Under the pieces are notes generated by a model that was not told where the DNA came from, did not search any database, and saw nothing but the letters and a program-made list of their open reading frames with translations. From Sthenelais limicola (Eukaryota > Annelida > Polychaeta > Phyllodocida > Sigalionidae): DNA of 64,000 nucleotides. Both the position numbers and the translations under genes were made by a program. Below, piece by piece: positions 44,573-53,823 of the stretch (position 1 is the first letter of the stretch; the number at the start of each line of letters is the position of its first letter). The stretch spans positions 58,958,966-59,022,965 of the forward strand of contig OW804094.1 of the NCBI GenBank assembly GCA_942159475.1, read 5' to 3'.

Positions 44573-45148
44573 TTAGTACAGGATAAAACAAGGAAAAGAC
44601 ACTATAAATGATCGTTGAACCCTTTCCAAATATTGAAATCCTTTTTGTGTGAGACATTGAATGCTCCCATCTTCATCCAAATTTCTGGTGGGATTATCCC
44701 ACCTTGCCCATACATTTCTTACATCGGTAATATCTCTGAACTTGATCCCCACTGGGGTGTGTGGCCCACAACCCATTTTTACTGCCTTGTATTCTGCATC
44801 GGCATCATCGCAGGGTACCCCAATAATATTTTTAATCACATCAGTCACAGCATTTACCAAGGGAACCTCATTCTCAGAATCGCCCTTCTTTACACTGTCC
44901 AATATCAGGTTCTCAGGTGCGACTTGTTTTAGGTTAATACTGTCGATTTCCACCATGATTTCACCAGCAATTTTAGCCACTGTACCGATCACATCCTTTA
45001 GCTGTTGTGATAATGCGGCACACTGTCCTGCTACTCCAGCTATAAGTTGCTTTAGCTCTTCTACTCCTTTGCCCGCCATACTTTGATTCTCACCTCCGCC
45101 TTCTGTTAATCTCAAACTTTTTCTGTCACTGTGTCTTTGTCCCACCAT
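44573..45148 (-). pseudogene. LINE ORF1 fragment (coiled coil + RRM-like)
   Basis: 191 codons starting at a Met. An Ala/Leu/Val-rich, probable coiled-coil region (VEELKQLIAGVAGQCAALSQ) leads to an RRM-like segment: LVNAVTDVIKNIIGVPCDDA, AVKMGCGPHTPVGIKFRDIT, DVRNVWARWDN, CLTQKGFQYLERVQRSF. These align in order with ELMEKIDRVFQDGLGI ... VLIQFVTANDVSRIWKAKAN of the complete ORF1 at 58,542-59,957. The copy stops before the NADAR domain, and the ORF2 is absent. It lies within the presumed long intron of the spliced gene at 43.7-51.9 kb. Confidence 0.65.
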
Positions 45149-45954
45149 GCACAGCTTTCAAACGATGTACACACATGTACACTAGTTATTGACACCGTGT
45201 GGGCGTGTCCGAGTCACTATTGTTTACCTGTTGCTTCTACACTTCCTTTCACGCTTGCGCACAACCTCCCTTCTGCCCTGGCAATGGCAGCTCCTGGCAG
45301 TTGGGAGAATTTCTTCCAGTGTACCGGTACTCGGGAAAATAAATCCTTTCTTTTTGTGTGATATTCACATTAAATTTATCACGAGGTATTGTCCACACTT
45401 TTGTACTTTATGCCTTAGCAGAAGATATCCTGAATATTCCTTTAGGTGTCTCTTTCTGCACTGAAGCGGGAGCTGACAGTCACTTATACACACTCTTCCT
45501 CCAGCATGTAATGGCGGGGGTTTTCAAACCGCTACCTTCACCAGCCAGCCAAGTTATTTTCAAATATCCTGCTTTTTCTTCTGATTAATGCGTAATCCAC
45601 TCTTTCCTCTTGTTCTCTGAACATTTACACAAACTTTGATCAACTTCTATCTTGTCTGAACAATTCTCTGCTGTGTCTGAAAAGGAAAAAGGGGGAGCAC
45701 ACGGCTAAACTGCCTTTCAACTATCCTTTCCAAACCGGAAGCCGTGTCTGGCATTGTCATTGATCTGCGTTCTTTCTAAGTAATTGCAAGGTGCATTTTA
45801 GGGTCATTAATCAGAGATACAGTACAATTAAGTTGTCTTCAAAGCTCATGTTCACAAATTGAAAGGGAAGTAACGAAATTCCAAACACAATGTAACAATT
45901 ACCTACATAAAGGTATTCAAAATATAATTAATCCATGTATATCATTGGAAGTGT
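45149..45954. other. non-coding; probable LINE 5' region
   Basis: Immediately upstream (on the minus strand) of the ORF1 fragment and so possibly its 5' UTR. No other feature is visible. Confidence 0.35.
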
Positions 45955-46251
45955 GTGGGGGTTGGGAGTGGATATAATAAATATTTAGGCCACAAAAATA
46001 AATCCTCTCTCCAAGTTGCATTTACCTGGAATAATTTACCTGTCAAAATTCGAAATATTCAAGATCATGACCAATTTAAAAATGAAATTAAAAAACATTA
46101 CTTAGGGAAAAAATCAGTAATCTGCTTGCTCGGTCTCTCTCTAATGTCCGTCTCTCCTCAAGAACTGTTTGATAATATAGTAAGGAAACATGTTTTCTCA
46201 TCTACCATTATTATTTCTCCTTTTCATTCCTTCATACTAATATGTGAATAA
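45955..46251 (+). pseudogene. LINE ORF2 C-terminal remnant
   Basis: The frame reads SSLQVAFTWNNLPVKIRN then DHDQFKNEIKKHYLGKK, the conserved W-N-x-L-P-x-x-I-R ... F-K-x-x-L-K-x-x-L tail found after the reverse transcriptase in CR1/Jockey-like LINEs. No RT precedes it. It may be the 3' end of the same family as the endonuclease fragments at 2.0 and 33.7 kb. Confidence 0.6.
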
Positions 46252-46557
46252 TTTAATTCAGTTATAAAGTCTATATTTTTAGTTTTTTTATGCGAATCAA
46301 AGTAAGAAGTTTATATTATCATTTGGACAATATTCATATAAATGGTTTTGATGTCATTTTTTAGAATTATGAAATGGAGCCATGTAGAGTATGGTTCTAG
46401 GATTACATTTCTTGTCTTCACTTCAAATTAATTTCTCTGTCTAAATGGCCTTTTTCTCTTCATCAGACACTCGTTCTAGTTATCGTTATGGTTGTCATTT
46501 ATTTCCTGATCTATTGGCTTGTCTAATCAGTATATATGTGGCATATAGTTGTGTTGT

Positions 46558-47448
46558 CAGGGGCGGATTTAGGGGGTGGCATGGTGGCGCGCACCCCCTC
46601 CTTTTCAAAATCAAGCTAGGTTATTTTTGGGTGGACTGTATCAACTGTATTCCAATAATGGAGGTGTGAAAATTAACATATAGGTCGAAAAGCCTGAAAT
46701 ATCATCAAATGTCCTTGAATCCTGTTGGAATCTTTTAAATGGCCTTGACATGTTCGAGGATTCTCTATTTCTTACAGAGGGAAAATACTTGAACGCTCTT
46801 GAATGAATCCTTGAAGTTGAATGGCGAGTGGGCTACTAGGCCTAATTAAAGCTGTATAAATTTAAGAAAAGTTCAGAATCAAAACCCTTAAGTTAAACAA
46901 AATAATTTCTGGTAAAGTGTTCGTGATTTTAAGATTATCATTATGATGGATTTTATGTTTGAAATAAGTGAGAAGCATATTTGAATGTTTAAAACATTGC
47001 AGAACAATAGCTGAGCAATTAGTAATATATGAATATAACATGATATAAATAAGTATACTGAGGACTCAATTACTCTTTCTGTAGACCTTTACTCCTGCTT
47101 GTACTAGCATGACTTTCTTGGAGCGACTCATTATTACTCACTCATTATACCGAATAAGTAGTGTACCCTACTATTCGAAATACACCCTAGTCGATAGATG
47201 TTCACATTGTTATATATTTTTTATACAAAGCATAACCTATTCCAACCAGGGTAGCGGCTGGAAGAAATGTGTTGTTATTATCGACACATAAGCATGTCGA
47301 CCCGTTTGTCATTTCCTCTGTAATTTAATAAAAGGCAAATAAAAGACTTTCTATTCTATTCTATAAGTATAACATAATATAGATATGTTCTTTAGAATAA
47401 AATTTGAAAGTGCGCCACCTCCTTTTGGAAATCCTGGATCCGCCCCTG
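46558..47448. mobile_element. hAT-like MITE with CAGGGGCGGAT ends
   Basis: The left end CAGGGGCGGATTTAGG and right end (complement CAGGGGCGGATCCAGG) are inverted repeats. GGTGGCGC lies just inside both. The CAGGGGCGGAT start is common in hAT-type non-autonomous elements. Flanks share only GTTGTG, so an 8-bp target duplication is not proven. A retroposon 3' tail is nested inside (47,105-47,378). Confidence 0.6.
47105..47378 (+). mobile_element. retroposon 3' tail with ATTCT microsatellite (copy 2)
   Basis: Inverse-orientation match to 2,299-2,500, sharing TAGTGTACCCTACTATTCG, CCTATTCCAACCAGGGTA, GGAAGAAATGTGTTGTTAT and GCATGTCGACCCGTTTGTCA. It ends with AATAAAA-like blocks and CTATTCTATTCTAT, so its 3' end points right. 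It is nested in the hAT-like MITE. Confidence 0.7.
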
Positions 47449-47859
47449 GTTGTGGCCTAAAATAGAGTGTTATTCATAACATATATGTACATGTTGGCCT
47501 ACAGTACACTCCACATCATGTAGGCCTACCCTACACACACTCTATTATTACCGGTATGGTATGATACCGTATACGGTATAGATTCTGTTCACTGGCAGTA
47601 AATGTGTGGGGCTGCTATATATTATAGAAGCAACATTTGGAGATTTGGGAGATCTCCCGCCAAGTCGGGAGGTTTGGTACCTCTGTCAGCATGCAACGAA
47701 GGGTCTGACCCATGTGTCATAGGTCGCCGGGGGTCAACCCCTATCCTCCTGGGCCGCTTCTTGGCGCCACCTGGTGGTTAACTTCATCGTCGCTAAAGTT
47801 CGCCATTCGGGAGCGCCTTGCTTAGGCTGCAATTCAAAATAAATTAAGGCATTATTTTA

Positions 47860-47949
47860 TGTCCACTATAGTTAGACACATGGAAATGATTAAACAGATT
47901 GAATAAAATTCAGCCTACAGTAACCTAAATCTATTTAATCAGGATTTAT
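47860..47949. repeat. 90-bp segment, donor-like copy
   Basis: From TGTCCACTATAGTTAGACAC to AATCAGGATTTAT, this is repeated without visible change at 49,715-49,804. Confidence 0.9.
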
Positions 47950-47952
47950 TAT

Positions 47953-48076
47953 GTGATTAATTTCTCGAGATTTTGTGTCTGAGGCATTTGCTTGAAAATA
48001 AACCCCGAGGCCCGGAGGGCCGAGGGGTTTATTTTCAAGCAAAAGCCGAAGACACAAAATCGAGGGAATTAATCAC
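47953..48076. repeat. 124-bp foldback
   Basis: GTGATTAATTT ... TTTGCTTGAAAATAAACCCC is followed by GAGGCCCGGAGGGCCGAG and then the complement GGGGTTTATTTTCAAGCAAA ... AATTAATCAC. Long imperfect arms with a GC-rich tip. Fragments of the same words (GGGTTTATTTT, AAAATAAACCCC) recur near 49,518-49,575. Confidence 0.8.
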
Positions 48077-48435
48077 TTTAATAGCCGATTTTTGGATTCA
48101 ATAACACTGTTTAAACACATATTAACAAATATTAGGCTCAAAAAAAGGTTTTAGATGTACTTACAGCATGAAGAACTCCAATAATTTAACTCCTTAACTC
48201 CAATACATAGGTTACTATTTTACATCTGACATGGAAAGGACCGAGTCAAATGCAGCCTTTATAACATCCAAATCAGGATGTTTTACACATTTTAACCCAT
48301 CACATTCTAATATTTAGATTATTTTACCTATTTCTAACCAATATCACATATGTACACGTAATCATAACTTCAGAATGTCGTTTACGTCAGCCGCACTCTC
48401 CGTTCCAGAAACAAACGAAGCTTCCACTTTTTGCA

Positions 48436-48960
48436 TGCAACCAAGCATCAGACTTCCGGTTTACAAATGCCGTGTCCGTGTGTCTAGGGACTTAAAAAAG
48501 AAATAAATAAAAGATTTGAATCGGTAGAAATGTTTTAAATGTTGTTTTAAGCCGATAGCGAAGTTTTCCTCTATGGAAATCAAGTAATAAATGCATGGCG
48601 ACTTCAGAAACCTTGTGTTTACTCGCCGCAAGTTTGCACCGCTTTAGTCGGAATCTATATGATAATGCGACGGCTGGCCGAATGAAGCTCCAGCTACAAC
48701 AGCCAATCAGAGGTGCGTATTCACTTATGTTTAAGTTCAGCCAGCCGCTGTGTATTCGCAAGGATCCGCTTCTTGCCATCCAAAGCATCGGAGACTTCCG
48801 GTTTTCCAATGCCGTGTTGCGTGTGTCTAGGGACTTAAAAAAGAAATAAATAAAAGATTTGAATCGGTAGAAATGTTTTAAATGTTGTTTTAGCCCGATA
48901 GGGAAGATTTAGTCAACGGAAATCAAGTATTCAACGAATGGCGATTTCAGAAGCTATACG
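48436..48960. repeat. ~343-bp tandem duplication
   Basis: A 130-150-bp core (GACTTCCGGTTT, CCGTGT, GTGTGTCTAGGGACTTAAAA, AAATAAATAAAAGATTTGAA, TCGGTAGAAATGTTTTAAAT, GGAAATCAAGTA) occurs at about 48,450-48,605 and again at about 48,793-48,955. The GACTTCCGG words resemble Ets sites, but no transcript start is evident. Confidence 0.8.
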
Positions 48961-49683
48961 TGCGACCGGAAGAGATGTGGAAACCCTTTGGCATAGCCAC
49001 TCATGTGCACCTTCACTTGGCGTTGCATTGTGTACGGTAGTCTATATAGCGCACGGAGGATTTCATTCGAAAGTGACCCGCACGTCAACTAACTGAGGCT
49101 TGCACGATGTCCGGCACGATGTCTACTGTGGCGGAATTGACAAATGGATTATTCCCTATTTCGTTGCTTACCACCATTCAGCAAGCAGATCATGCTAAGT
49201 ACAAGGATATTTGGAACATTATCGGTGATTTTGGAGATATTGTGTAGAGTTTTACATAGCCTGAGCTTGTTTCGTCTGATTGTCACTGACAGTGACACTG
49301 GGAGTCAGCCATTGCTTGCACGATGTCTATCGTCGTCACCTTATGGCGAACCCTATGCCCTAAAAACTTAAAAATGGCTAATATTTCCATCGGAAACAGT
49401 GGAGGAATGACTTTAATGTGACCAGGACTTTATACACGTTCAAAAATGAACGCGGAATCGACGACAAACAACTAGTTGATTAGGTAAGTGATTGAGATTT
49501 GAGCGGAAACGCCGACTGGGGTTTATTTTAACTACATCCGCAAAATAATTCTACATCCGAAAAATAAACCCCTGAATCCGAAAAATAAACTACTACATCC
49601 GTTTTCCGGTTTGACGACTTCCTGTCCAAACAGTAATTTATAAGTATCCAGAACCCCAGCAGAATCCAAAGATCTGCTATTAA

Positions 49684-49835
49684 AACGAAATAAATATTAG
49701 CTAGTGCACTAATATGTCCACTATAGTTAGACACATGGAAATGATTAAACAGATTGAATAAAATTCAGCCTACAGTAACCTAAATCTATTTAATCAGGAT
49801 TTATAACGAAATAAATATTAGCTAGTGCACTAATA
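49684..49835. repeat. 90-bp inserted copy flanked by a 31-bp duplication
   Basis: A 31-bp word (AACGAAATAAATATTAGCTA ... CACTAATA) occurs at 49,684-49,714 and again at 49,805-49,835. Between them lies exactly the 90-bp segment seen at 47,860-47,949. This looks like a templated insertion with duplication of the target. Confidence 0.9.
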
Positions 49836-49907
49836 CTTCAACTTAATTGCAACATGCATGAAGCTATAATTATAGAAATTCTGCCAAATTGATTTACATG
49901 TACTCAC

Positions 49908-50383
49908 CCCAAGGAATCCTCTGGCTAGGAATAGCCGGGCGAGTCGGCGCGATGAGACCCCCACATCAGCAACATTCAGCGTCGCACAGCTGATCTGACA
50001 CGACAGCGAGGCCTCCGCCACACCGTTCCCTCCGATTCCAAAGCAGATTCTTTCCTCAGCGTGACTGCCGTCACACGCGTCAGATGGACATTTATACTCA
50101 ATGTCAGCATGGGTTATCGTTATTGCGTCCACTTTCCCTCCAAATGGATAAAAGTTGCCCGGGGCAGTAGGCTTGGTTCGGTGGTATTGTCAACGTGACT
50201 ACGGGAAGGAATGGAGACTTAGTCTCCACAACTGGAATGCCGAACATTCTCTCAGACTTGAAAGTGGGTTCGTAGATAATTATGGTGGAACCCAACCACG
50301 TAATACCAACGGCCCTCATCACCGTAAAGGTGTCTCGCATTGCCGGCGTCTTGATATGAAACAACTCTCCGCTCGTCACGTCC
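49908..50383 (-). CDS. internal exon of the spliced minus-strand gene, with a frameshift
   Basis: Acceptor TTTGTTTATTGCAG|GGACGTG and donor CTTGGG|GTGAGTACATG bound the exon. The first part reads DVTSGELFHIKTPAMRDTF, TWLGSTIIIYEPTFKSERMF and LPVVTLTIPPNQAYCPG. At a CCCCGGG run (about 50,156-50,162) the frame must move by one base to continue as NFYPFGGKVDAITITHADIE, YKCPSDACDGSHAEERIC and SCQISCATLNVADV. The upstream exon joins in phase (CG|G). beta-rich composition followed by a Cys cluster is reminiscent of OB-fold/RPA-like proteins; this is speculative. One G too many could be a real lesion or a sequencing error. Confidence 0.6.
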
Positions 50384-50650
50384 CTGCAATAAACAAAACA
50401 AAAAGACTATTTAGCCATTGACCATGTGGCAGGAAACTGGTTACGTAATTAAACGGATACAGGAAGCGGTAGCCAATAGTTATACAAGAAACACGTGGCG
50501 ACCTGTAAATATCACCACCAAAACTGAGTAAATAAATCAAAACACCCTGCTGAATACACAGGCACAGAATTAATAACAAATGAAATAAAATAATATCTGA
50601 CAATTTAATAAAATGAAAAGTTACAAAAAAATCATTTCTTTTCAACTCAC

Positions 50651-50898
50651 CGAAGCAAAAATAGCCTGCCATAGGCCGGGTCCAGTCTCATTTGCTTCGA
50701 CTTATCCCCGAATTTGGCTAGCTTTTTCGCCGACGCTTTCTTTATTTTGACCAGCTGGGCTATGATGTACGTTGCATTGCGGCTCGGTTCCCCTAGAAGC
50801 TGAGTGACTGAAATCATGTGCGTTCCGGCCCGCATTGCATAAATTCTCGCGTCATTGAACTCCCCTCTGCACACCATTTTGATCAGTTTGGATGCCAT
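50651..50898 (-). CDS. first coding exon of the spliced minus-strand gene
   Basis: The upstream intron ends TGTTTTACAG|GTCATGG, so the Met at 50,898 lies three bases into the exon and the 5' UTR is spliced. The donor is TGCTTCG|GTGAGTTG (exon end 50,651). Protein: MASKLIKMVCRGEFNDARIY, AGTHMISVTQLLGEPSRNAT, YIIAQLVKIKKASAKKLAKF, MRLDPAYGRLFLLR. The split Arg codon is completed by the first base of exon 49,908-50,383. A matching 5' UTR donor, AAATC|GTAAGTACTG, lies at 51,901 on the minus strand. Function unknown. Confidence 0.65.
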
Positions 50899-51007
50899 GA
50901 CCTGTAAAACAAATCAGTACAGCATTAATTATCGGAGAACAAATGAACAACTTTTAATCCACCCACCATTCACAATAGTGTATGTTCATATCAGTCATGC
51001 AACGGTC

Positions 51008-51103
51008 GACCTACCGAAAGAAAACATGTCACACCAAAGACCAAAATTACCTACCGACCTACCGAAAGAAAACATGTCACACCAAAGACCAAAATTACCA
51101 CTG
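51008..51103. repeat. 48-bp tandem repeat, two units
   Basis: GACCTACCGAAAGAAAACAT and the following CACACCAAAGACCAAAATTA repeat exactly with a 48-bp period. It lies in the 5' intron of the spliced minus-strand gene. Confidence 0.9.
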
Positions 51104-51895
51104 AATCAGTACTGAATTTTACATGCCTGGCAAATTTTAGTTATAAATGAATACAATATTAGCAGTTCAGGCCTACAATAGATAGCTAACGGTCATTGAA
51201 ATCAATAAGTTATCCGGTTCTGTCACACCACGTGCAAGAATGACTCAGACAATATTAGAATCACACTGTTGTCCACTCATAGTTGTCTCCAAATACGAAA
51301 TGAGAATGAAATCAACAAGCATACAGCAGCCAAAATGTGAAATAGCACGTGTCCAGATTCCTGCGTTCTTAGGCTAATCAATGTAAACCCGTAATAGCCG
51401 TAATCAAAATGTTTCTCTACTTCAGTTTACGCATCACACATTCAATATGCTGGTAATCGCATTACAAATGACATGGATCTCTTCCACTTAGAACAAATAA
51501 AAGATTGATTAAGATTGACCAAACTTATTGTGTTGTACATTCACAATGTTGCAACCTCAAAACTTAAACTCCATAACTCACTCAAACTTGCTTAACTATA
51601 ATATATAATTACCCTCGAAAATAGGCAGTAGCAATAAGTAAAGCCCAATGACCATATTAATATCCACGATGTATGATTGTCCAAATTTAGCTTTCTATAA
51701 GATGCGATTCACCTGGTTCATCACAACAAGCACGCATGTGGTTAATTTATAAGCAATTTCCACACGTGTACAGAATATCAATATATTTCGGAACAAAGTG
51801 AGCTACACTGAGTCACTCACATATTAGTAACTTCACACTAACCCGATTGTACAAAGTAGTGTCATCAATCAATCGAGCAATAATATAAATCAGTA

Positions 51896-51901
51896 CTTAC
51901 G
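51896..51901 (-). promoter_or_regulatory. probable 5' UTR splice donor
   Basis: The minus strand reads AGCAAATC|GTAAGTACTG. It pairs plausibly with the TTTTACAG acceptor at 50,902 and would place the promoter of the spliced gene somewhere upstream, beyond about 51,950. No TATA box is assigned. Confidence 0.4.
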
Positions 51902-52699
51902 ATTTGCTAAGTTCTTGAGTGATTTTGAAAACGTGTTATCTCTTGAAGAGTTGAGGATGAAGTGGACGATGCCCAGCTTAAGATGCCCCAGGTTAATTGT
52001 CCAACCACGCCACCTCGCGGACTTTTCACCTTCCAGCATTTCCTGTGAACAGTTACTCACCCAAAAACGCCCTATAAAGCGCGATCTCCAATATTTCTTA
52101 AATAAAATGTCAACCCCTATTGAAATTTCAAAAAAAAAACCCTAAGAAAAATGTCAATGATTATAGGAAATAGATCGCCAGAGACTAAATGTAATTACCC
52201 AAATAGCCACCAGGCGTGCAAAACCGAACAGCAGTCCCGCAAAATAACGCCAGAGGGCAGCTTACACTATCCGCACACTTCTTACGAAGTGTATTAGACA
52301 GCAGAATACAAGCAAAACCCTCTCACAAAAGTAAATGCTCAATTAATGTAAATGACAGTCAACACTAGTAAAAATGAACAATGAAAATAAACAATAATGT
52401 AGAAAATTAATTGTAGAAGGAACAATTCCACAAAATCATTTAAAATAACCGAGTCATAATTACAAACTTAACACCAAGAATATTTGTAAAAAGTTGTGAC
52501 TATTTAATTATTATATTGATAAACATATATATTTGCTTGAACTAACACCAATTTAAAAAAATTACAAACAACCACATAACGCATCACCCATAACGCCCAG
52601 AAACGCCTTCCGACAAATATATTATATTAAGTTGCACATATTTACAAACACGAACAAAAATCAAATTTATGCAATTATTCGAAACAACACATTGCGGAC
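51902..52699. other. non-coding stretch
   Basis: No gene or repeat supported; it may include the promoter and 5' UTR of the gene to the left. Confidence 0.4.
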
Positions 52700-52735
52700 G
52701 CCATCTAGTGCCAGTCACCCTCTGGATCTGGACCC

Positions 52736-53090
52736 CTATCCCAGGTATCTTCCCTTTTGTCCATACAGAAGAGCATTGATACCCAAGTCCCCCATGAACG
52801 TCTGGAGGGCCAACGTGTTCTTTTCACATGGGTTTTTACACATGTCAATATTAAAATCCCCCATAATACACAGGAAAGCATACTCCAACTTGGATACAAT
52901 TTGTTGCAGTTCATCAATTTTGTCTGATTGAATTTCACCACTACACGTGTTTGGGATATACACAGACATACAGCAATACTTTACATTATACAGTTCAAAG
53001 ATGACATATGTACAATCCTCCCTTCCGTATCTTTACCTTTAGAAATGATTCTAGCATCCAAGTCAATAGATAAGCTGAAGAAGAAATATC
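52736..53090 (-). pseudogene. LINE ORF2 endonuclease remnant
   Basis: The frame gives RGYFFFSLSIDLDARIISKG then TEGRIVHM, one frameshift, and YCCMSVYIPNTCSGEIQSDK, FLCIMGDFNIDMCKNP. These are the DGRI, SVYxP and GDFN motifs of the APE-type endonuclease in the same order as in the complete copy. A stop follows GQKGRYLG. The C-terminal endonuclease motifs and all of the RT are missing. Confidence 0.65.
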
Positions 53091-53601
53091 CCCGCTGAAG
53101 AAGGCAAACATCCTTAGCCAGTGAAGTGGGGTTCAAATGATCGGGTAGCGTATTCAGACAATCATGCTGATAAACGGCCCCGTTGATGTATATATTTCCA
53201 GCGTTCTGATACACATCCCCATATAACTAAGAGGCCTGAGCTTTCCTCACAATAAACTCTGTTTTCTCCACATGTTCTCTCAGTACCTTGGAGAGGTCCC
53301 TCTTAACGCATACCTTGTTTCCAATGGATGTGAAATCAAAGTCCTTTAGATTCAGCCTCTTTCCCCAGACTATCTCAGCTTGCTCCACTGATTTAAATCT
53401 GAGATAAACTTCTTTAACGACTCTGAACCCTTTCATTCCCTCAGGAAACTCTTGTTTGAAGGCCTCATTGAAGATGTGTTTTACCGATTTCAAACAGATC
53501 AAACAGTTTTTAAGGCTTTCTTTCACTTTCAACAGCCTTGCTTCCTCAGCTTTTTTTGCCTCATCGGCCATTTTCAGGAACACCTTGTCGCCTTTAGACA
53601 C
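53090..53601 (-). pseudogene. LINE ORF1 remnant (coiled coil, RRM, CTD)
   Basis: 124 codons (53,601-53,227) read AEEARLLKVKESLKNCLICL, GMKGFRVVKEVYLRFKSVEQ, AEIVWGKRLNLKD and VKRDLSKVLREHVEKTEFIV. A stop and a new frame follow with AGNIYINGAVYQHDCLNTLP and NPTSLAKDV. These align in order with the RRM and C-terminal region of the complete ORF1 (VKRD.P matches YIKRDLPEEI, YRHDRLNLLPADL matches YQHDCLNTLPDHL). The NADAR domain that should come next is missing. Confidence 0.65.
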
Positions 53602-53823
53602 CGAAGTATTATTGAGGCGCTTGAGGCTTGAGGCGAGTGCATTTTATTCAAGCATAACCTGCCATCGGGGCTCATACAAATCTAAGGCAAAGTTAATGTT
53701 GTGTCCCTTATATTTTATAGTTTTTTTGGTGTTTTCCATATTTTCTCAGCAGACAAATGTAACCATAGAAACAGGATTACATCATTTCTATTTAAAAAAT
53801 TAAGCGCCACTTATAACCGACAT

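Larger units (their letters stand above)
52705..53640 (-). mobile_element. internally deleted L1/Tx1-like LINE copy
   Basis: On the minus strand an ORF1 part is joined directly to an endonuclease part. The end of the ORF1 RRM/CTD-like region and the middle of the endonuclease meet inside one short frame, so the ORF1 NADAR part, the ORF1-ORF2 spacer and the first ~75 residues of ORF2 are gone, as is everything after the endonuclease. It abuts the 3' end of the larger LINE at 53.64 kb. Confidence 0.65.

Noticed and set aside
50855..51115. 86-codon plus-strand frame with repeated DLPKENMSHQRPKLP
   Set aside because: The repeat comes from a 48-bp tandem duplication in an intron; no other support.
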